Shown: positions 52,757 to 61,393, numbered from the stretch's first letter. The stretch: DNA of 64,000 bases from Peribacillus deserti (GCF_016909175.1 NZ_JAFBFI010000008.1:1-64000), one strand, 5' to 3'. A program made the numbers and translations. The notes: a model not told the origin generated them from the sequence alone.

Positions 52757-53051
52757 TTAGCCAATTGTTTACGATTGAAGTTACAGTCATCATCATGGCA
52801 ATAAATAAACAGCAGACGGAGAGCAGCCATGTGATAGCAAAGACGCGGCCAACGGTAAGGCTGATGCGGCTTCCTTCGGATGCAGTAAAGATAACGGCGT
52901 ATAAGAGGGGAATCGAGCATATCAAATAAATAATTCCAAGAGCTATTGTCCGCTGTTTTGTCCTCTTATAAAGCGAGAAAAGAATAGAAAGAAATGAAAG
53001 GAGCAATAAAGCTAAGGTAAGTGAAGTATAAAACATAATATTCATGATCAT
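52746..53051 (-). CDS. Small three-helix membrane protein, unknown function
   Basis: The 101-residue product has three hydrophobic helices (about 6-30, 40-58 and 70-92) with a short KRTKQR loop between the first two. The start at 53051 follows AAGGGGAAA; a longer in-frame start lies upstream of that site. No family was recognised. The C-terminus (NNWLKKQ) lies within the terminator stem. Confidence 0.65.
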   Translation of the reverse strand: MIMNIMFYTSLTLALLLLSFLSILFSLYKRTKQRTIALGIIYLICSIPLLYAVIFTASEGSRISLTVGRVFAITWLLSVCCLFIAMMMTVTSIVNNWLKKQ

Positions 53052-53328
53052 AGAATTTCCCCTTACTAATTCCTTGCTTAATCTCATAGATATCATTAAA
53101 CAAGAGAATTTATGCCCGATTTAGGGAACCGGGAACAACCAGCATTGCGCGCTGGCTTTTAAGGGCCAACAATTAAGTGCTATGGGTCTGAAACGAACTT
53201 GTATGAGGGAAATTTGGCTTTGCTGTGTATGGGAAAGGATTTTGGAGCAAGCACTTACAGCAGCGCTTTTTTAAAATAAAAGATTGTTGTTATTTAATAA
53301 GTTTTACAAAGTCATTTCATTGTTAAAT

Positions 53329-53405
53329 CAGGTTGATTGGAGCGTAAGGTGCGAGACTCCTGCGGGAGCACCGCCCGCCCCGCGGAAAGCGAGCAACCTG
53401 GAGAG
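53329..53405 (+). repeat. GC-rich Bacillaceae intergenic repeat, copy 4
   Basis: GGTTGATTGGAGCGTAAGGTGCGAGACTC, GCGGGAGCACC and CCCGCGGAAAGCGAGC belong to the same family as 25249-25382, in opposite orientation. The surrounding sequence from 53097 to 53551 contains no gene; the AT-rich part just before 53552 probably holds the next promoter. Confidence 0.65.
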
Positions 53406-53551
53406 GAAATTAATCCCTCCTTGTTCAATAGCAACAAAGTTTGCGAAAACAGCCAAATAAAATATCTATTTGTTTAAAAAAACTAAAATAAATTGTCACA
53501 TTATTTGTAATTTTTGTTAAAATAACAAAAAAGACAAGAAAGGGAGCGACA

Positions 53552-54094
53552 ATGAAAAGGAAAAATGCGGATCGAGAGACTTGGAGCCGTTTGCTGAAGA
53601 GTCAATTTCAAAGTAACAAGTCAAGCGATTATAACGGAATGTGGACACGTATTGATATCTTCAAAATCCGCGAACCCCTTTTTGTAACCTATAATAATGT
53701 AACTCAATGTATTGTTCAGGAAGGCTACAGCTGGATTCAGCTTTTTCCAAAGGGAGAGCTCTATACAATAACAGCTGTTGTCGATGAAAAGGGCCAGATT
53801 ATTCAATGGTATCTTGATGTCTGCTGGCAGCATGGTATCAATGAAAAGGGCATTCCGTGGTATGATGACTTATATCTCGATCTTGTGATTTTGCCGACGG
53901 GAGATTACTTCATTTTAGATGAAGATGAACTCCAGGAAGCTCTTGATTTAGAGCTCATCAATCAAGAACAATTTGATTCGGCGTACCAAACTCTTTTCAA
54001 GCTCATTGAAATGCACAAATCAGGTTCTTTCTCTTTGCTGAAGATAAGCGAGAATTATAAAATGCAAGCTTCTGAGAAGGTTGATAGTAAATAA
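53552..54094 (+). CDS. DUF402 family protein
   Basis: This 180-residue DUF402 protein has QWYLDVCWQHGINEKGIPWYDDLYLDLVILPTGDYFILDEDEL at about 92-134, the acidic metal-binding core of this fold. The best-known members are nucleoside tri- and diphosphatases (Ntdp) and FAU-1-like RNA-binding proteins. This one is the distinct Bacillus paralogue group with an N-terminal KRKNADRETWSRL. The substrate is unknown. GAAAGGGAG is the ribosome site. Confidence 0.8.
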   Translation: MKRKNADRETWSRLLKSQFQSNKSSDYNGMWTRIDIFKIREPLFVTYNNVTQCIVQEGYSWIQLFPKGELYTITAVVDEKGQIIQWYLDVCWQHGINEKGIPWYDDLYLDLVILPTGDYFILDEDELQEALDLELINQEQFDSAYQTLFKLIEMHKSGSFSLLKISENYKMQASEKVDSK

Positions 54095-54104
54095 TAAAAC
54101 AAAA

Positions 54105-54146
54105 CAAGGACATCTCCTGATCATTCAAGGGTGTCCTTTTTTTTAT
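54105..54146 (+). terminator. Terminator after the DUF402 gene
   Basis: AAGGACA / TGTCCTT outer stem with an imperfect inner helix, followed by eight T. Confidence 0.85.
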
Positions 54147-54411
54147 TTGTAATGGTTACTTCCGTAGGCTGTGAAGCGGAATCCATTTTAAACGCTGGAT
54201 TCAAAGTTGTGTGTAACAGCTTGAACGTTATTTCCGTTGACATGGTTGTGATCGGTTGTAAACATAGCTTTTTTATATTTTTTAACATTGAACACTACTA
54301 AAAAAAGATCAGAAAAATATAGGTTTCTATTTTCAAAACTATCATTTCATCATTATGAACAAAAGAGAACCAATTTTTGGGAAAAGCAGTCATTCTGAGT
54401 GTACTAATTCC

Positions 54412-54441
54412 TTGCATAAATATGGGTGTAATCACTATAAT
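54412..54441 (+). promoter_or_regulatory. Promoter of the DUF485-symporter operon
   Basis: TTGCAT (54412-54417) and TATAAT (54436-54441) are 18 bp apart. The 150-base leader that follows contains a small GTCAGC/GCTGAC hairpin (54557-54575) and no convincing ORF. Nothing else was recognised in 54147-54411. Confidence 0.65.
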
Positions 54442-54599
54442 TAAAAAAGAAGTTTGAAAAGTCAGTCTTTTTCGAGAGAGGTGGTGAGACAGGAATTAAA
54501 TGACGGTTGCAGCTAAGAGAAAATCACCTGAGAATAATAAGGCTTATTTAAATAGTCAGCGTATGCAGCTGACAGCATATTCGAGAGGGGGATTTTTTT

Positions 54600-54929
54600 G
54601 TGGAAGCAAGAAAAATGAGAGACATAAATGAAAGCGATTACAGTAAAATTGTTCAATCTCAGACATTTCAGGAGCTGTTATCAGCGAAAAAAAAATTTAT
54701 TGTACCTGTCACCATATTCTTTTTCTGTTTTTATTTTGCCCTTCCTATTCTTACTTCTTATACCAATGTCTTAAATAACACATTTATTGGCAGCATTACA
54801 TGGGCCTGGGTTTTTGCTTTCCTTCAATTTGTCATGACCTGGGGACTGTGCATGCTTTACTCCCGCAAAGCTGCTAGGTTTGACGAGCTAGCTGAAAAGG
54901 TGGTTCAAGAAAGGGGTAAAGGATCATGA
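54600..54929 (+). CDS. DUF485 membrane protein (YwcB/YjcH-like)
   Basis: The 109-residue protein has two membrane helices with the DUF485 pattern: YSKIVQSQTFQELLSAKKKFIVPVTIFFFCFYF at about 11-43, then a second helix with WAWVFAFLQFVMTWGLCMLY. Members nearly always precede acetate-type symporters and probably assist them. GTG 54600 follows GAGAGGGGG. The stop overlaps the symporter start (ATGA). Confidence 0.88.
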   Translation: MEARKMRDINESDYSKIVQSQTFQELLSAKKKFIVPVTIFFFCFYFALPILTSYTNVLNNTFIGSITWAWVFAFLQFVMTWGLCMLYSRKAARFDELAEKVVQERGKGS

Positions 54930-56464
54930 ATATTGCTGCTTTTACTATGTTTCTGGGAATTGTTTTTGTTACGCTGATCATTACGTATTACGCATCGAAA
55001 AAAACCAATAATGCGAGTGAGTTTTATACAGCCGGCGGAGGGCTGACCGGATGGCAGAACGGCATGGCTATCGCTGGTGACTATATGTCAGCCGCTTCAT
55101 TTCTGGGGATTGCTGGTGCAGTTGCCTTAACTGGGTTTGATGGGTTTTTCTACAGCATTGGATTTTTGGTTGCTTACTTAGTTGTTCTATATTTAGTTGC
55201 CGAACCGATGCGTAATCTAGGGAAATATACATTTGCTGATATGATTGCTGCTCGTTTTGACGCGAATAAAATCCGCGGTTTTGCAGCTATGAATACAGTG
55301 GCTATCTCCATTTTTTATATGATTGCACAGCTTGTAGGAGCAGGTGCCCTTATTAAATTATTATTAGGTTTGGAATACACTACTTCTGTGCTTATCGTTG
55401 GAATTTTAATGACTGTGTATGTAATTTTTGGCGGAATGCATGCCACAAGCTGGGTGCAGATCGTCAAGGCAGTTTTGCTGATGGGCGGCACTCTGCTGAT
55501 TTCCATCATTGTTTTTGCGAAATTTAATTTCAGCATTACCGGCATGTTTGCCCATATGAAAGACGCCACCCCTTTAAAGGAAGCATTTTTGAATCCGGGT
55601 GTGAAATATAAGGACGGCCTTGATACCATCTCGCTGAATATGGGGCTTGTGCTCGGTACAGCCGGTCTCCCTCATATCCTAGTTCGTTTCTTTACGGTTA
55701 AGGATGCAAAGACAGCCCGCTCGTCTGTTGTATATGCGACATGGATTATCGGAATTTTCTATGTGATGACGATCTTCCTTGGTTTTGGGGCTGCAGCTTT
55801 TGTTGGCACAGCAGATATTACGGCTGCTAATGCGGCAGGAAACATGGCAGCACCTCTTTTAGCGAAAGCTCTTGGGGGCAATATGCTGTTTGCCTTTGTT
55901 TCGGCTGTAGCATTCGCGACTATTCTTGCTGTTGTAGCAGGACTTGTTCTAACGGCTGCTTCTGCCTTTGCCCATGATTTTTATAATGAAATCCTCTGCA
56001 AGGGAAAGGCTTCAGAGGGGCAGCAGGTGAAAATGGCAAGATATGCTGCAATAGGTGTGTCTGTACTTTCTATTATCCTTGCATTATTTGCGCAATCCTT
56101 AAACGTAGCATTCCTTGTATCACTTGCTTTTGCTGTGGCAGCAAGTGCCAACCTTCCCGTTATTCTATATACGATCTACTGGAAGCGATTTAATACTACC
56201 GGTGCCATATGGGCGATGGCGGTTGGTTTGATTTCTGCTGTCGGCCTCGTATTAATAAGTCCAAATGTATTCAGCCCCGAAGCAGGAAAGGCTATATTTG
56301 TCGGCAATCCTTTATTCCCATATACAACACCAGGCATCGTGTCGATCCCGCTTGGCTTCCTTGCTGGATACCTAGGAACCATCTTCTCCAGCCAAAAAGC
56401 GGATGTCAAGAAATACGAAGAAGTGTTGGTCAAAACAAACACAGGCATTGGATTAGGCCAATAA
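54926..56464 (+). CDS. Sodium/solute symporter, acetate permease-like (YwcA/ActP)
   Basis: The 512-residue SSS-family transporter has about 13 membrane helices. EFYTAGGGLTGWQNGMAIAGDYMSAASFLG near residues 31-60 is the family's N-terminal signature and RPS-like ion-site residues follow. Partnering with DUF485 is characteristic of ActP/YwcA carriers of acetate and other short monocarboxylates. Substrate is inferred by family only. Confidence 0.9.
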   Translation: MNIAAFTMFLGIVFVTLIITYYASKKTNNASEFYTAGGGLTGWQNGMAIAGDYMSAASFLGIAGAVALTGFDGFFYSIGFLVAYLVVLYLVAEPMRNLGKYTFADMIAARFDANKIRGFAAMNTVAISIFYMIAQLVGAGALIKLLLGLEYTTSVLIVGILMTVYVIFGGMHATSWVQIVKAVLLMGGTLLISIIVFAKFNFSITGMFAHMKDATPLKEAFLNPGVKYKDGLDTISLNMGLVLGTAGLPHILVRFFTVKDAKTARSSVVYATWIIGIFYVMTIFLGFGAAAFVGTADITAANAAGNMAAPLLAKALGGNMLFAFVSAVAFATILAVVAGLVLTAASAFAHDFYNEILCKGKASEGQQVKMARYAAIGVSVLSIILALFAQSLNVAFLVSLAFAVAASANLPVILYTIYWKRFNTTGAIWAMAVGLISAVGLVLISPNVFSPEAGKAIFVGNPLFPYTTPGIVSIPLGFLAGYLGTIFSSQKADVKKYEEVLVKTNTGIGLGQ

Positions 56465-56482
56465 AAATCACATCATCATCCT

Positions 56483-56513
56483 AAAAGAGCTGACTTTTCA
56501 GCTCTTTTTGTTT
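56483..56513 (+). terminator. Terminator of the symporter operon
   Basis: AAAAGAGCTGA / TCAGCTCTTTT with a CTTT loop, then T run. Confidence 0.92.
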
Positions 56514-56527
56514 TGGGAAATCAATCG

Positions 56528-56546
56528 GGAAATAGGGACAGTCCCC
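56528..56546. repeat. GGGACNGTCCC palindrome, copy 8
   Basis: GGGAAATAGGGACAGTCCCC with a second GGGAAAT at 56515, directly after the terminator. The right arm is missing. Confidence 0.7.
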
Positions 56547-56566
56547 AAAACTTTTTTGAAAATGAG

Positions 56567-56629
56567 TTGACTTGGTTGGTGTATTAATCGTATAGTACAT
56601 GTATAAGGTGTATGAACCAATTAGTACAC
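56567..56629 (+). promoter_or_regulatory. Promoter and YtrA-type operator
   Basis: TTGACT (56567-56572) and TATAGT (56591-56596) are 18 bp apart. GTGTA (56608-56612) and TACAC (56625-56629) form an inverted repeat with 12-bp spacing between promoter and start codon. A further GTGTATTAAT / ATTAGTACAC pair spans the -10. This is the kind of GTGTA-N-TACAC operator expected for YtrA-subfamily GntR regulators, so autoregulation is likely. Confidence 0.55.
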
Positions 56630-56648
56630 ACACTGGGAGTTGTGATCA

Positions 56649-57020
56649 ATGGATCTTTCTTTTAATAACCGCGATCCTGTTTATCTTCAGGTTGTCAGAT
56701 ACTTTAAAGAACAAATTGCCATCGGGGATCTTACAGCAGGACAGGAAATTTCATCACGGCGGGAACTGGCGGGCTTGTTAAAAATTAATCCAAATACCGC
56801 ACAAAAAGCGTATAAAGAAATGGAGGAACAGGGATTGATTACTACAGAACGAAACTTCCCCAGCCGGATTACGACAGACGAAAAGATCTTAAATGCAGTA
56901 AGAGAAGAGCTGATATTGGAAGCTGTCTCTTCTTTTATAGCATCGGTAAGGCCGATTAAAGTTCCGCTCGATGAACTAATAAAAATGGTAAGTGAAAAGT
57001 ATTCACAGCCAGGGGAATAG
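56649..57020 (+). CDS. GntR-family regulator, YtrA subfamily
   Basis: This 123-residue protein has an N-terminal GntR winged helix (about 8-75: PVYLQVVRYFKEQIAIGDL, SRRELAGLLKINPNTAQKAYKEMEEQGLITT) and only a short two-helix C-terminal dimerisation region. That architecture defines the YtrA subfamily, which usually controls an adjacent ABC transporter and responds to cell-envelope antibiotics. It lies 11 bp before the ATPase gene. Confidence 0.92.
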   Translation: MDLSFNNRDPVYLQVVRYFKEQIAIGDLTAGQEISSRRELAGLLKINPNTAQKAYKEMEEQGLITTERNFPSRITTDEKILNAVREELILEAVSSFIASVRPIKVPLDELIKMVSEKYSQPGE

Positions 57021-57031
57021 GAGGCGAAGAG

Positions 57032-57721
57032 ATGATTGAAGTAAAAAATCTTACAAAAAAGTTCGGTCGCAGACGGGTCCTCGAAAATGTATCGTTTACA
57101 GCGGAGAAGGGACAAATCACCTGTCTGATCGGGATTAATGGAGTGGGGAAAACCACTACCCTAAAGGCCATTATGGGGCTGACACCATATAAGAGCGGAA
57201 CAATTCTGATTGATAATGAGCCGATCAGCAAACAGGTCTATGAGAAGATCACGTTCATTCCGGATGCTGCTATCATGCCGCCTTCGATGACTATTGGTGA
57301 AGCCCTGGTGTTTATGCAGGACTTTTATAGCAACTGGAATAATGAGAGGGCCCTGGAGCTGCTAAAATTCTTTAATTTAAAAGAGGAATTCCGGATTGCA
57401 GAGCTTTCAAAAGGTAACACAGCAAAAGTGAATCTTCTAATGGGACTTGCTATTGATGTTGATTACATATTGATGGATGAACCATTTTCAGGCATTGATA
57501 TCTTCAGCAGAGAACAGATTGCAAATGTCTTTACCAGCCACTTAATTGAAGACCGCGGAGTCATCATTACCACACATGAAATTAACGATATTGAACATTT
57601 AATCGATAAGGTGATCCTTCTTGACAATGGCAGTGTGCTGAAGGAATTTTATACAGAGGAAATGCGGTCGCAGGAAGGAAAATCGGTCATTGATGTAATG
57701 AGAGAGGTGTACAGGGCATGA
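57032..57721 (+). CDS. ABC transporter ATP-binding protein (YtrB-like)
   Basis: The 229-residue ATPase has Walker A GINGVGKTT, a degenerate signature LSKGNTAKVN in place of LSGGQ, Walker B YILMDEPFSGID, and the H-loop in TTHEIND. The SKGN-type signature is typical for the YtrB-like group linked to YtrA regulators. The stop overlaps the permease start (ATGA). Confidence 0.93.
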   Translation: MIEVKNLTKKFGRRRVLENVSFTAEKGQITCLIGINGVGKTTTLKAIMGLTPYKSGTILIDNEPISKQVYEKITFIPDAAIMPPSMTIGEALVFMQDFYSNWNNERALELLKFFNLKEEFRIAELSKGNTAKVNLLMGLAIDVDYILMDEPFSGIDIFSREQIANVFTSHLIEDRGVIITTHEINDIEHLIDKVILLDNGSVLKEFYTEEMRSQEGKSVIDVMREVYRA

Positions 57722-58554
57722 ACCATTTTTTTAAGCTGTTAAATTTTGAAATCAATCGGTTTATTAAAATTTATGCCTCGCTGCTCGCTATTGTCATTAT
57801 CATCCAGACAATCGGTGTTGCGGTTGTATCCAATTCATTTGTAAACAGAGCTAATGAGATGATGATGGAGAATAGATGGACACAGGAAGAATTTATTAAA
57901 TCAAATGGAAAAATGAGTTTTTCGGAGTTCATGAATTCATTCTGGTTTGCAGGGCCTATTGCCATCGCTGCGACCGCACTTATCTTTTATATCTTCTTGA
58001 TCTGGTATAGAGAATGGTATGGCAAAAATACGTTCATTTACAGACTTTTAATGCTGCCGGCTTCAAGATATAGCATTTATTTTGCCAAGGCACTTGCGAT
58101 CTTCTTAATGGTCCTGGGACTCGTTGGAGTGCAGATCCTGGTCCTTCCATTGGAGAATGAATTATTCAAAGTAATAGTGCCTAATGCTCTTAGAGAAGTG
58201 CTCGCTGTAAAAGACCTCATTTATACCAATGCCATTACGATGGTATTGATTCCAAGCACTTTTACACAGTTTCTCTTACACTACAGCGCAGGACTTATGG
58301 CTGTTTTCACGTTATTTACAGCCATTCTCATGGAAAGAAGCTACCGCTTTAAAGGTATTATATTCGGCGTATTATACTGCGCTGCCGTTCTGGCTCTGTT
58401 TAGTGCACCTTTATTCATTGCCGCGATGCTGGATATGGGGAATATGTTGTATCCAATGGAGTTCCTGATGGTGGAAATTGTGTTAGGTTTTATAGCTTCA
58501 GTTTGTTCCATACTGATTGGTCATCAATTATTAACTAAAAAGGTTTCTGTTTAA
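57718..58554 (+). CDS. ABC transporter permease
   Basis: The 278-residue integral membrane protein has six predicted helices, a long loop after helix 1 (about 38-75) and a WYREWYGKNTFIYRLLMLPASR segment that probably contacts the ATPase as the coupling helix. It has the ABC-2-like size of permeases encoded with YtrA-type regulators. The cargo is unknown. Confidence 0.88.
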   Translation: MNHFFKLLNFEINRFIKIYASLLAIVIIIQTIGVAVVSNSFVNRANEMMMENRWTQEEFIKSNGKMSFSEFMNSFWFAGPIAIAATALIFYIFLIWYREWYGKNTFIYRLLMLPASRYSIYFAKALAIFLMVLGLVGVQILVLPLENELFKVIVPNALREVLAVKDLIYTNAITMVLIPSTFTQFLLHYSAGLMAVFTLFTAILMERSYRFKGIIFGVLYCAAVLALFSAPLFIAAMLDMGNMLYPMEFLMVEIVLGFIASVCSILIGHQLLTKKVSV

Positions 58555-58568
58555 GGGGAGGGCAGACG

Positions 58569-59780
58569 ATGAATAAATATTGGAAAATAAGCATAATCAT
58601 CGCATTAACTATAATGACAATCGGGGCTTTTTATACTCATTCTGCCTATTCTTCAACTCAGCTTCCACAGTTCCACATTAAAGAGGAGAGAGGGAACAGC
58701 GAACTCATAAAGAACGTGGCCATTAGCGCCTTTTATATGGTTGACTCACATGGTGAAGGAGTTTCCATCGAACAAAATAAAACGACATACGACAGCGAAA
58801 AGTCATTTTTTGAACAGTTTAATAGAGATTATGCGCGTACTGACTCTACCATCAAACAGCTTCAGAAAAAATATCGCAATTTTATGAGAGGGAAATTAAA
58901 TATAAGTTCTTTTTATGAAGATAAACAGCTTCTTGCATTCGCTGATATAGATAACAATACGGGTAATGGCAGTCGTTCCTTTATATTTAATATTTCTGTG
59001 CTTAATAAAAAAACAGGCAATAGCACTTCATTTAAATATGAAATTCCGAGTCCAGAAAAATATAATCATATTTACGTTGAGGATGTGCAGTATTTCGGTA
59101 AAGAACTAAAGGTATTAACAAGGTCTTACCAGCAAAACATAGGCGGACAAGATGTATCTAAATATATATTTGACATTCCCAATGAAAAGCTTTTAAGTAA
59201 AGAAGAAGTATTTGCAGGCAGTAAAACCTTATTAGAGTATTCACTCATACCAAATATAGACCCAATCCAGCCAAGTAAATATGCTGTTTTTAGTATTTCT
59301 GAACCGGTGTATGAACCTGAAGAAACGGAAGCTCCTGAACCTCCTAAACCAAAAGAAAAAGAACTTGTAGTTTATGACTTAGAGCAGAATAAAAAACTGG
59401 ACACAATTTTTCCAAAGGAAATCCAAAAGATCAATACTGATGCTATTCAACCCTACGTTGATGGCTCTACAGCCTACTTTGCGGAAGAAGCAGATCAAAA
59501 AGTAAAACTTACAGCTTTCAATCTAGAAACAGGCAAAATAGATAATGAAATAACACTTCCTATAGATTTAAAGGGTAAATACAATGAAATGCGAGTAGTA
59601 GTTAAAGATGGTAAATTCTATCTGCTGGTAAAGAATCATGATATGCAAACAGCCAATGTGAAGATCATGATTGCGGATATAAAAACAGAGAGTATTGTTT
59701 TTGAAGGCAGACTTGCCGCTGACAAGAATATGAGGCAGTCACTTCGCTCATTAGAGCTATACGATATTCAGATAAAATAA
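58569..59780 (+). CDS. Membrane-anchored extracytoplasmic protein of unknown function
   Basis: The 403-residue product has an N-terminal hydrophobic anchor (about 5-25) with no lipobox. The large outer domain is rich in beta-strand-like segments (for example KELKVLTRSYQ, YAVFSISEPVY, AYFAEEADQKVKLTAFNLETG) that suggest a beta-propeller. An acidic proline-rich linker (EPEETEAPEPPKPKEKE) lies near 245-262. It follows the permease by 14 bp behind a GGGGAGGG ribosome site, and is followed by a terminator, so it is the third product of the exporter operon. No family was recognised. Confidence 0.7.
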   Translation: MNKYWKISIIIALTIMTIGAFYTHSAYSSTQLPQFHIKEERGNSELIKNVAISAFYMVDSHGEGVSIEQNKTTYDSEKSFFEQFNRDYARTDSTIKQLQKKYRNFMRGKLNISSFYEDKQLLAFADIDNNTGNGSRSFIFNISVLNKKTGNSTSFKYEIPSPEKYNHIYVEDVQYFGKELKVLTRSYQQNIGGQDVSKYIFDIPNEKLLSKEEVFAGSKTLLEYSLIPNIDPIQPSKYAVFSISEPVYEPEETEAPEPPKPKEKELVVYDLEQNKKLDTIFPKEIQKINTDAIQPYVDGSTAYFAEEADQKVKLTAFNLETGKIDNEITLPIDLKGKYNEMRVVVKDGKFYLLVKNHDMQTANVKIMIADIKTESIVFEGRLAADKNMRQSLRSLELYDIQIK

Positions 59781-59784
59781 GACT

Positions 59785-59819
59785 AAAGGCATTTCTCAAC
59801 CCGAGAAATGCCTTTTTCA
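59785..59819 (+). terminator. Terminator of the YtrA-type operon
   Basis: AAAGGCATTTCTC pairs with GAGAAATGCCTTT across a five-base loop; T run follows. Confidence 0.93.
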
Positions 59820-59870
59820 AGCAAGAATTGCGTAATCGTATTAAAATAGACGAAAGAGGGGGTAATGCGT

Positions 59871-60332
59871 TTGAATATCAGAAATTCTGTTAAAGCCGTT
59901 ATAATAGATCAGGGCAAAGTCTTATTAACAAAAAATCAGGATAGAGAAGGCATTTTTTACTTATTCCCAGGCGGAGGCCAGGAACATGGAGAAACCTTTC
60001 ATGAAACACTTGTTAGGGAATGCATAGAAGAGATAGGGCAGCCTGTAAAGATTGGCGAGCTGTTGTTCATCAGAGAATATATTGGCAAAACACATGAGCA
60101 TGCCAAATACGACAGCGAAGTTCATCAGGTAGAGTATTATTTTGCTTGTGAACTGATGGAGCTAAATAGAGATCAAATAGGAACTGCTCCGGATCCCGGT
60201 CAGATTGGGACAGAATGGGCAGCCTTAACAAATATCATGAATTACCGAGTATACCCCCAAGCGATGAGGCAGAATATTATAGATGTTTATTCAGGGCGAA
60301 AGTCTCCAATCTATTTAGGAAATATTAATTAA
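59871..60332 (+). CDS. NUDIX hydrolase
   Basis: The 153-residue protein carries a complete NUDIX box, G-x5-E-x7-R-E-x2-E-E-x-G, in the segment from GGGQEHGE to ECIEEIG (about residues 34-56). It hydrolyses nucleoside-diphosphate-linked compounds; the substrate is not predictable. TTG 59871 fits AGAGGGGG (59855-59862) better than ATG 59865, which is only two bases from it. The stop lies within a 20-bp near-palindrome also present at 34608. Confidence 0.88.
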   Translation: MNIRNSVKAVIIDQGKVLLTKNQDREGIFYLFPGGGQEHGETFHETLVRECIEEIGQPVKIGELLFIREYIGKTHEHAKYDSEVHQVEYYFACELMELNRDQIGTAPDPGQIGTEWAALTNIMNYRVYPQAMRQNIIDVYSGRKSPIYLGNIN

Positions 60333-60346
60333 ACGTTTGATTAATT
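60326..60346. repeat. Near-palindrome shared with 34607-34627
   Basis: ATTAAACGTTTGATTAAT and its AT flanks are identical over 21 bases to 34607-34627. The central AAACGTTT is a perfect palindrome. It looks like a regulator-binding site more than a terminator, because both stems are AT-rich and short. Confidence 0.5.
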
Positions 60347-60394
60347 TTTCAATACCCTTGCTGTATAAGGCTTTCCGGGTGGAAAGGAGCTCGT

Positions 60395-60586
60395 ATGAAA
60401 CATAAGATTATATTTGTAGACTGGGAAAATGAATGCGAAGATGGTTCTTGCTATGAAAGCGGCACGCGTCTGCTGGTTAATGGGAAACAAGTTCTGGAAT
60501 CGGTGACGCCAGTGAAAGCAGTTAAGGCTGTTTTAGATGAGTTAGGGATCGATTACGAAATAAAGGAACAACAGGATGAAGACTAA
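60395..60586 (+). CDS. Small acidic protein of unknown function
   Basis: The 63-residue protein has a strand-rich start (KHKIIFVDWENE), a CEDGSCYESG loop with two cysteines, then LLVNGKQVLE and a C-terminal helix ending EIKEQQDED. A strong AAAGGAG ribosome site precedes ATG 60395 and a terminator follows, so it is a genuine independent gene. No function can be assigned. Confidence 0.7.
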   Translation: MKHKIIFVDWENECEDGSCYESGTRLLVNGKQVLESVTPVKAVKAVLDELGIDYEIKEQQDED

Positions 60587-60594
60587 TACATGAA

Positions 60595-60630
60595 GGCAGT
60601 TTTGCGAGAAGCAAAGCTGCTTTTTTTTGC
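60595..60630 (+). terminator. Terminator after the 63-residue gene
   Basis: GCAGTTTTGC / GCAAAGCTGC stem with a GAGAA loop and eight T. Confidence 0.85.
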
Positions 60631-60775
60631 CAGTATTTTAGAGCAGAATGTTCTACTAAGAAAGCGGCGGACTAAAGACTCGGAAGGTCCACCTGAAATC
60701 AAAAGTAAGTACACCCCCGTATAAGCACTGCGGAAGAGGGGAAAATACTCCTGATATCGATCTGGAGGTGGCATT

Positions 60776-61015
60776 TTGGAAAACAATGATGTAATGGGTA
60801 TGCATGAAACGATGGATGTTCACGAAATACTTAATTTTAAAACAGTCTGCCTGCTGAAGTCCAAGCTCATGCAAGGAGTAGTATTTGATCAGGATTTGCG
60901 GGCATTAATGCAAAAAGATGTGGAGCAGTCTATCAGGGCAATAAAAGAACTAAAAGATATATATAAAACATTCAAGCCGACAGCAGAATCAATAAACGGA
61001 GGCGGCGTCCAATGA
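60776..61015 (+). CDS. CotF-like spore coat protein, N-terminal-type subunit
   Basis: This 79-residue helical protein resembles the small YraG-type partner of CotF proteins: HEILNFKTVCLLKSKLMQGVVFDQDLRALMQKDVEQS forms a long helix pair (within residues 16-53). TTG 60776 follows GGAGGTGGC. It overlaps the next gene by four bases. Sporulation-specific (sigma-K type) expression is expected, but no clear promoter was found. Confidence 0.72.
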   Translation: MENNDVMGMHETMDVHEILNFKTVCLLKSKLMQGVVFDQDLRALMQKDVEQSIRAIKELKDIYKTFKPTAESINGGGVQ

Positions 61016-61377
61016 TTAATGATTACTTAGAAGTAGAAAACGCTGAGGGATTGCCTGAGATTGCTGATACAGGCATAGCAATGGAATTCCTTATATCCGT
61101 AAAAACCGGTGTTAGGAATACCGCCGTGGCATTGACTGAGTCCAAAACGCCTGAGGTAAGAAACACTCTTCGCCACCAGCTTGAAGAAGGCCTTGAGCTG
61201 CATAAGGAACTTAGTCAATTTATGATCTCTAAAGGGTGGCTGCATCCCTATAATGTTGAAGACCAATTTAAGCTGGATTTAAAATCTGCAGATGCTGCTC
61301 TTATGATAGGAGAAATGAAAAACTTATTTCCTCCTGATACTTCCCGCAGAGGGATGCTTGCAGATCCGCATGAATAA
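61012..61377 (+). CDS. CotF-family spore coat protein
   Basis: The 121-residue protein has a ferritin-like four-helix CotF pattern: ATG, AMEFLISVKTGVRNTAVAL, RNTLRHQLEEGLELHKELSQFMISKGWLHPY. The order small CotF partner, CotF, zinc alcohol dehydrogenase is that of B. subtilis yraG-yraF-adhB. It is likely a coat or crust component. Confidence 0.85.
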   Translation: MINDYLEVENAEGLPEIADTGIAMEFLISVKTGVRNTAVALTESKTPEVRNTLRHQLEEGLELHKELSQFMISKGWLHPYNVEDQFKLDLKSADAALMIGEMKNLFPPDTSRRGMLADPHE

Positions 61378-61393
61378 ATAAGGAGGGAACAAG

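Noticed and set aside
54500-54631. Possible 43-codon leader ORF before the DUF485 gene
   Set aside because: It overlaps the DUF485 start in another frame, has a poor ribosome site and no recognisable sequence.
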